Assembly: GCA_047618295.1 (NCBI GenBank)
Contig: JBLHKL010000117.1
Coordinates: 1 to 5,860 of the forward strand
Reading direction: 5' to 3'
Source of the DNA: UBA7359 sp047618295
GTDB lineage: Bacteria > Pseudomonadota > Gammaproteobacteria > Eutrophobiales > Eutrophobiaceae
DNA length: 5,860 nucleotides
Part shown: positions 5,342 to 5,860 of the stretch, piece by piece
How positions within the stretch are numbered: the stretch's first letter is position 1
Layout: each line of letters opens with the position of its first letter
The notes under the pieces: generated by a model
Databases searched by the model: none
Told to the model about the DNA's origin: nothing
What the model saw: the letters and a program-made list of their open reading frames with translations, nothing else
Made by a program: the position numbers and the translations under genes

Positions 5342-5860
5342 CTACACTCTGGATCGTTCAGTCGCCAATCGTTCCAATAATGGAGATTTATTCATCCCCT
5401 TTACAACATAGCCTTGCCAGTTATCCGGCAATTGTTCTTTCACGACAGTCGCGGCATGAAAGTCCGGGAATGGGGCAAATATACAAGCACCCGTCCCTGT
5501 TAACCTCGTAGGTGCAAATTCTGCTAACCAATCCAGCGCATTTGCCACCTCTTTGTAGTGTTTTCGCACTACAGATTCACAGTCATTTATCCCCCCTCTT
5601 TCGAGGAAGTCGCGTATTGTGATTGTCGATGTATTCCGTGTCAAATCATCTGCACTAAATACTTTTGCTGTAGCAACTCCACAACCCGGATGTACGACCA
5701 GATAAACGCTTTCTTCAGGCTCAATTGGTGTCAGATCCTCGCCAACACCTTCGGCCCAAGCCGCATGAGAATGAATGAATACGGGCACATCTGCCCCGAG
5801 CGACAATCCAATACGGGCCAGTTCCTTGGTCGATAATCCGCAGCCCCATAATTCATTCAA
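5342..5860 (-). CDS. ispE: 4-diphosphocytidyl-2-C-methyl-D-erythritol kinase, C-terminal part (5' end outside window)
   Basis: IspE phosphorylates CDP-methylerythritol in the MEP pathway to isopentenyl diphosphate, in the cytoplasm. The 172 codons present begin at the window edge in LNELWGCGLS, which aligns with LNHLWQCGLS of E. coli IspE, so the first TTG codon is an internal leucine and not a start. About 110 N-terminal residues, including the GHMP-kinase ATP-binding glycine-rich loop and the catalytic lysine, are beyond the window. Seen here are GADVPVF with the catalytic Asp (fragment residue 24), AEGVGEDLTPI, NDCESVVRK, and the C-terminal GHMP motif RLTGTGACIFA (119-129), followed by KGMNKSPL. 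The C-terminus is normal in length. It leads into tRNA-Gln and prs with no terminator in the 39-nt gap, so these are likely cotranscribed. Confidence 0.96.
   Translation of the reverse strand: MNELWGCGLSTKELARIGLSLGADVPVFIHSHAAWAEGVGEDLTPIEPEESVYLVVHPGCGVATAKVFSADDLTRNTSTITIRDFLERGGINDCESVVRKHYKEVANALDWLAEFAPTRLTGTGACIFAPFPDFHAATVVKEQLPDNWQGYVVKGMNKSPLLERLATERSRV

Noticed and set aside
5558..5836. Plus-strand 92-codon open frame
   Set aside because: It is antisense to ispE, whose product matches a known enzyme along its whole length; the Cys-rich peptide has no recognisable motif.
5858..5860. TTG as start codon of ispE
   Set aside because: The residues from this codon align to the interior of IspE, so the frame simply continues past the window edge.
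1..5860. Mobile element, CRISPR array, toxin-antitoxin or defence system
   Set aside because: No transposase, integrase, direct-repeat array or small paired genes were seen; all long frames are accounted for by housekeeping genes or the propeller protein.

Overview
The window is a compact, moderately AT-rich stretch of bacterial chromosome, most likely from a gammaproteobacterium. The support is the order ispE, tRNA-Gln(UUG), prs, rplY (long Ctc-type L25), pth, ychF on the minus strand, a housekeeping cluster familiar in that class, and the protein sequences, which resemble gammaproteobacterial versions. Genus cannot be fixed from the sequence alone.

Layout. Plus strand, 1-1384: the 3' part of trpC (tryptophan synthesis), a weak hairpin, then a gene for a secreted six-bladed beta-propeller of the SMP-30/gluconolactonase-like type. 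Region 1385-1750 is a convergent junction. It holds a perfect 13-bp hairpin, a second hairpin with a T run, and a small minus-strand gene (1470-1634, 54 codons) for a cysteine-rich 'oxidoreductase-like' domain protein that is easily missed because of its size. Minus strand, 1751-5860, read from high to low coordinates: ispE (3' part only), tRNA-Gln, prs, rplY, pth, ychF.

How the genes relate. The minus-strand block looks like one transcription unit or closely coupled units: gaps are 39 nt (ispE to tRNA), 32 nt (tRNA to prs), 83 nt (prs to rplY), 6 nt (rplY to pth) and 18 nt (pth to ychF). It joins PRPP supply (prs) to translation functions: a glutamine tRNA, the 5S rRNA-binding protein L25, peptidyl-tRNA hydrolase, and the ribosome-associated ATPase YchF. 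ispE supplies isoprenoid precursors. PRPP is also a substrate of the tryptophan pathway to which trpC belongs, but the two genes lie on opposite strands and no shared control is visible.

No mobile element, CRISPR array, phage gene or novel multi-gene system was found. The points most worth a second look are the small cysteine-motif gene, the 83-nt rplY leader in which both Shine-Dalgarno-like motifs lie inside hairpins, and the stable hairpin just inside the GTG-started pth gene.
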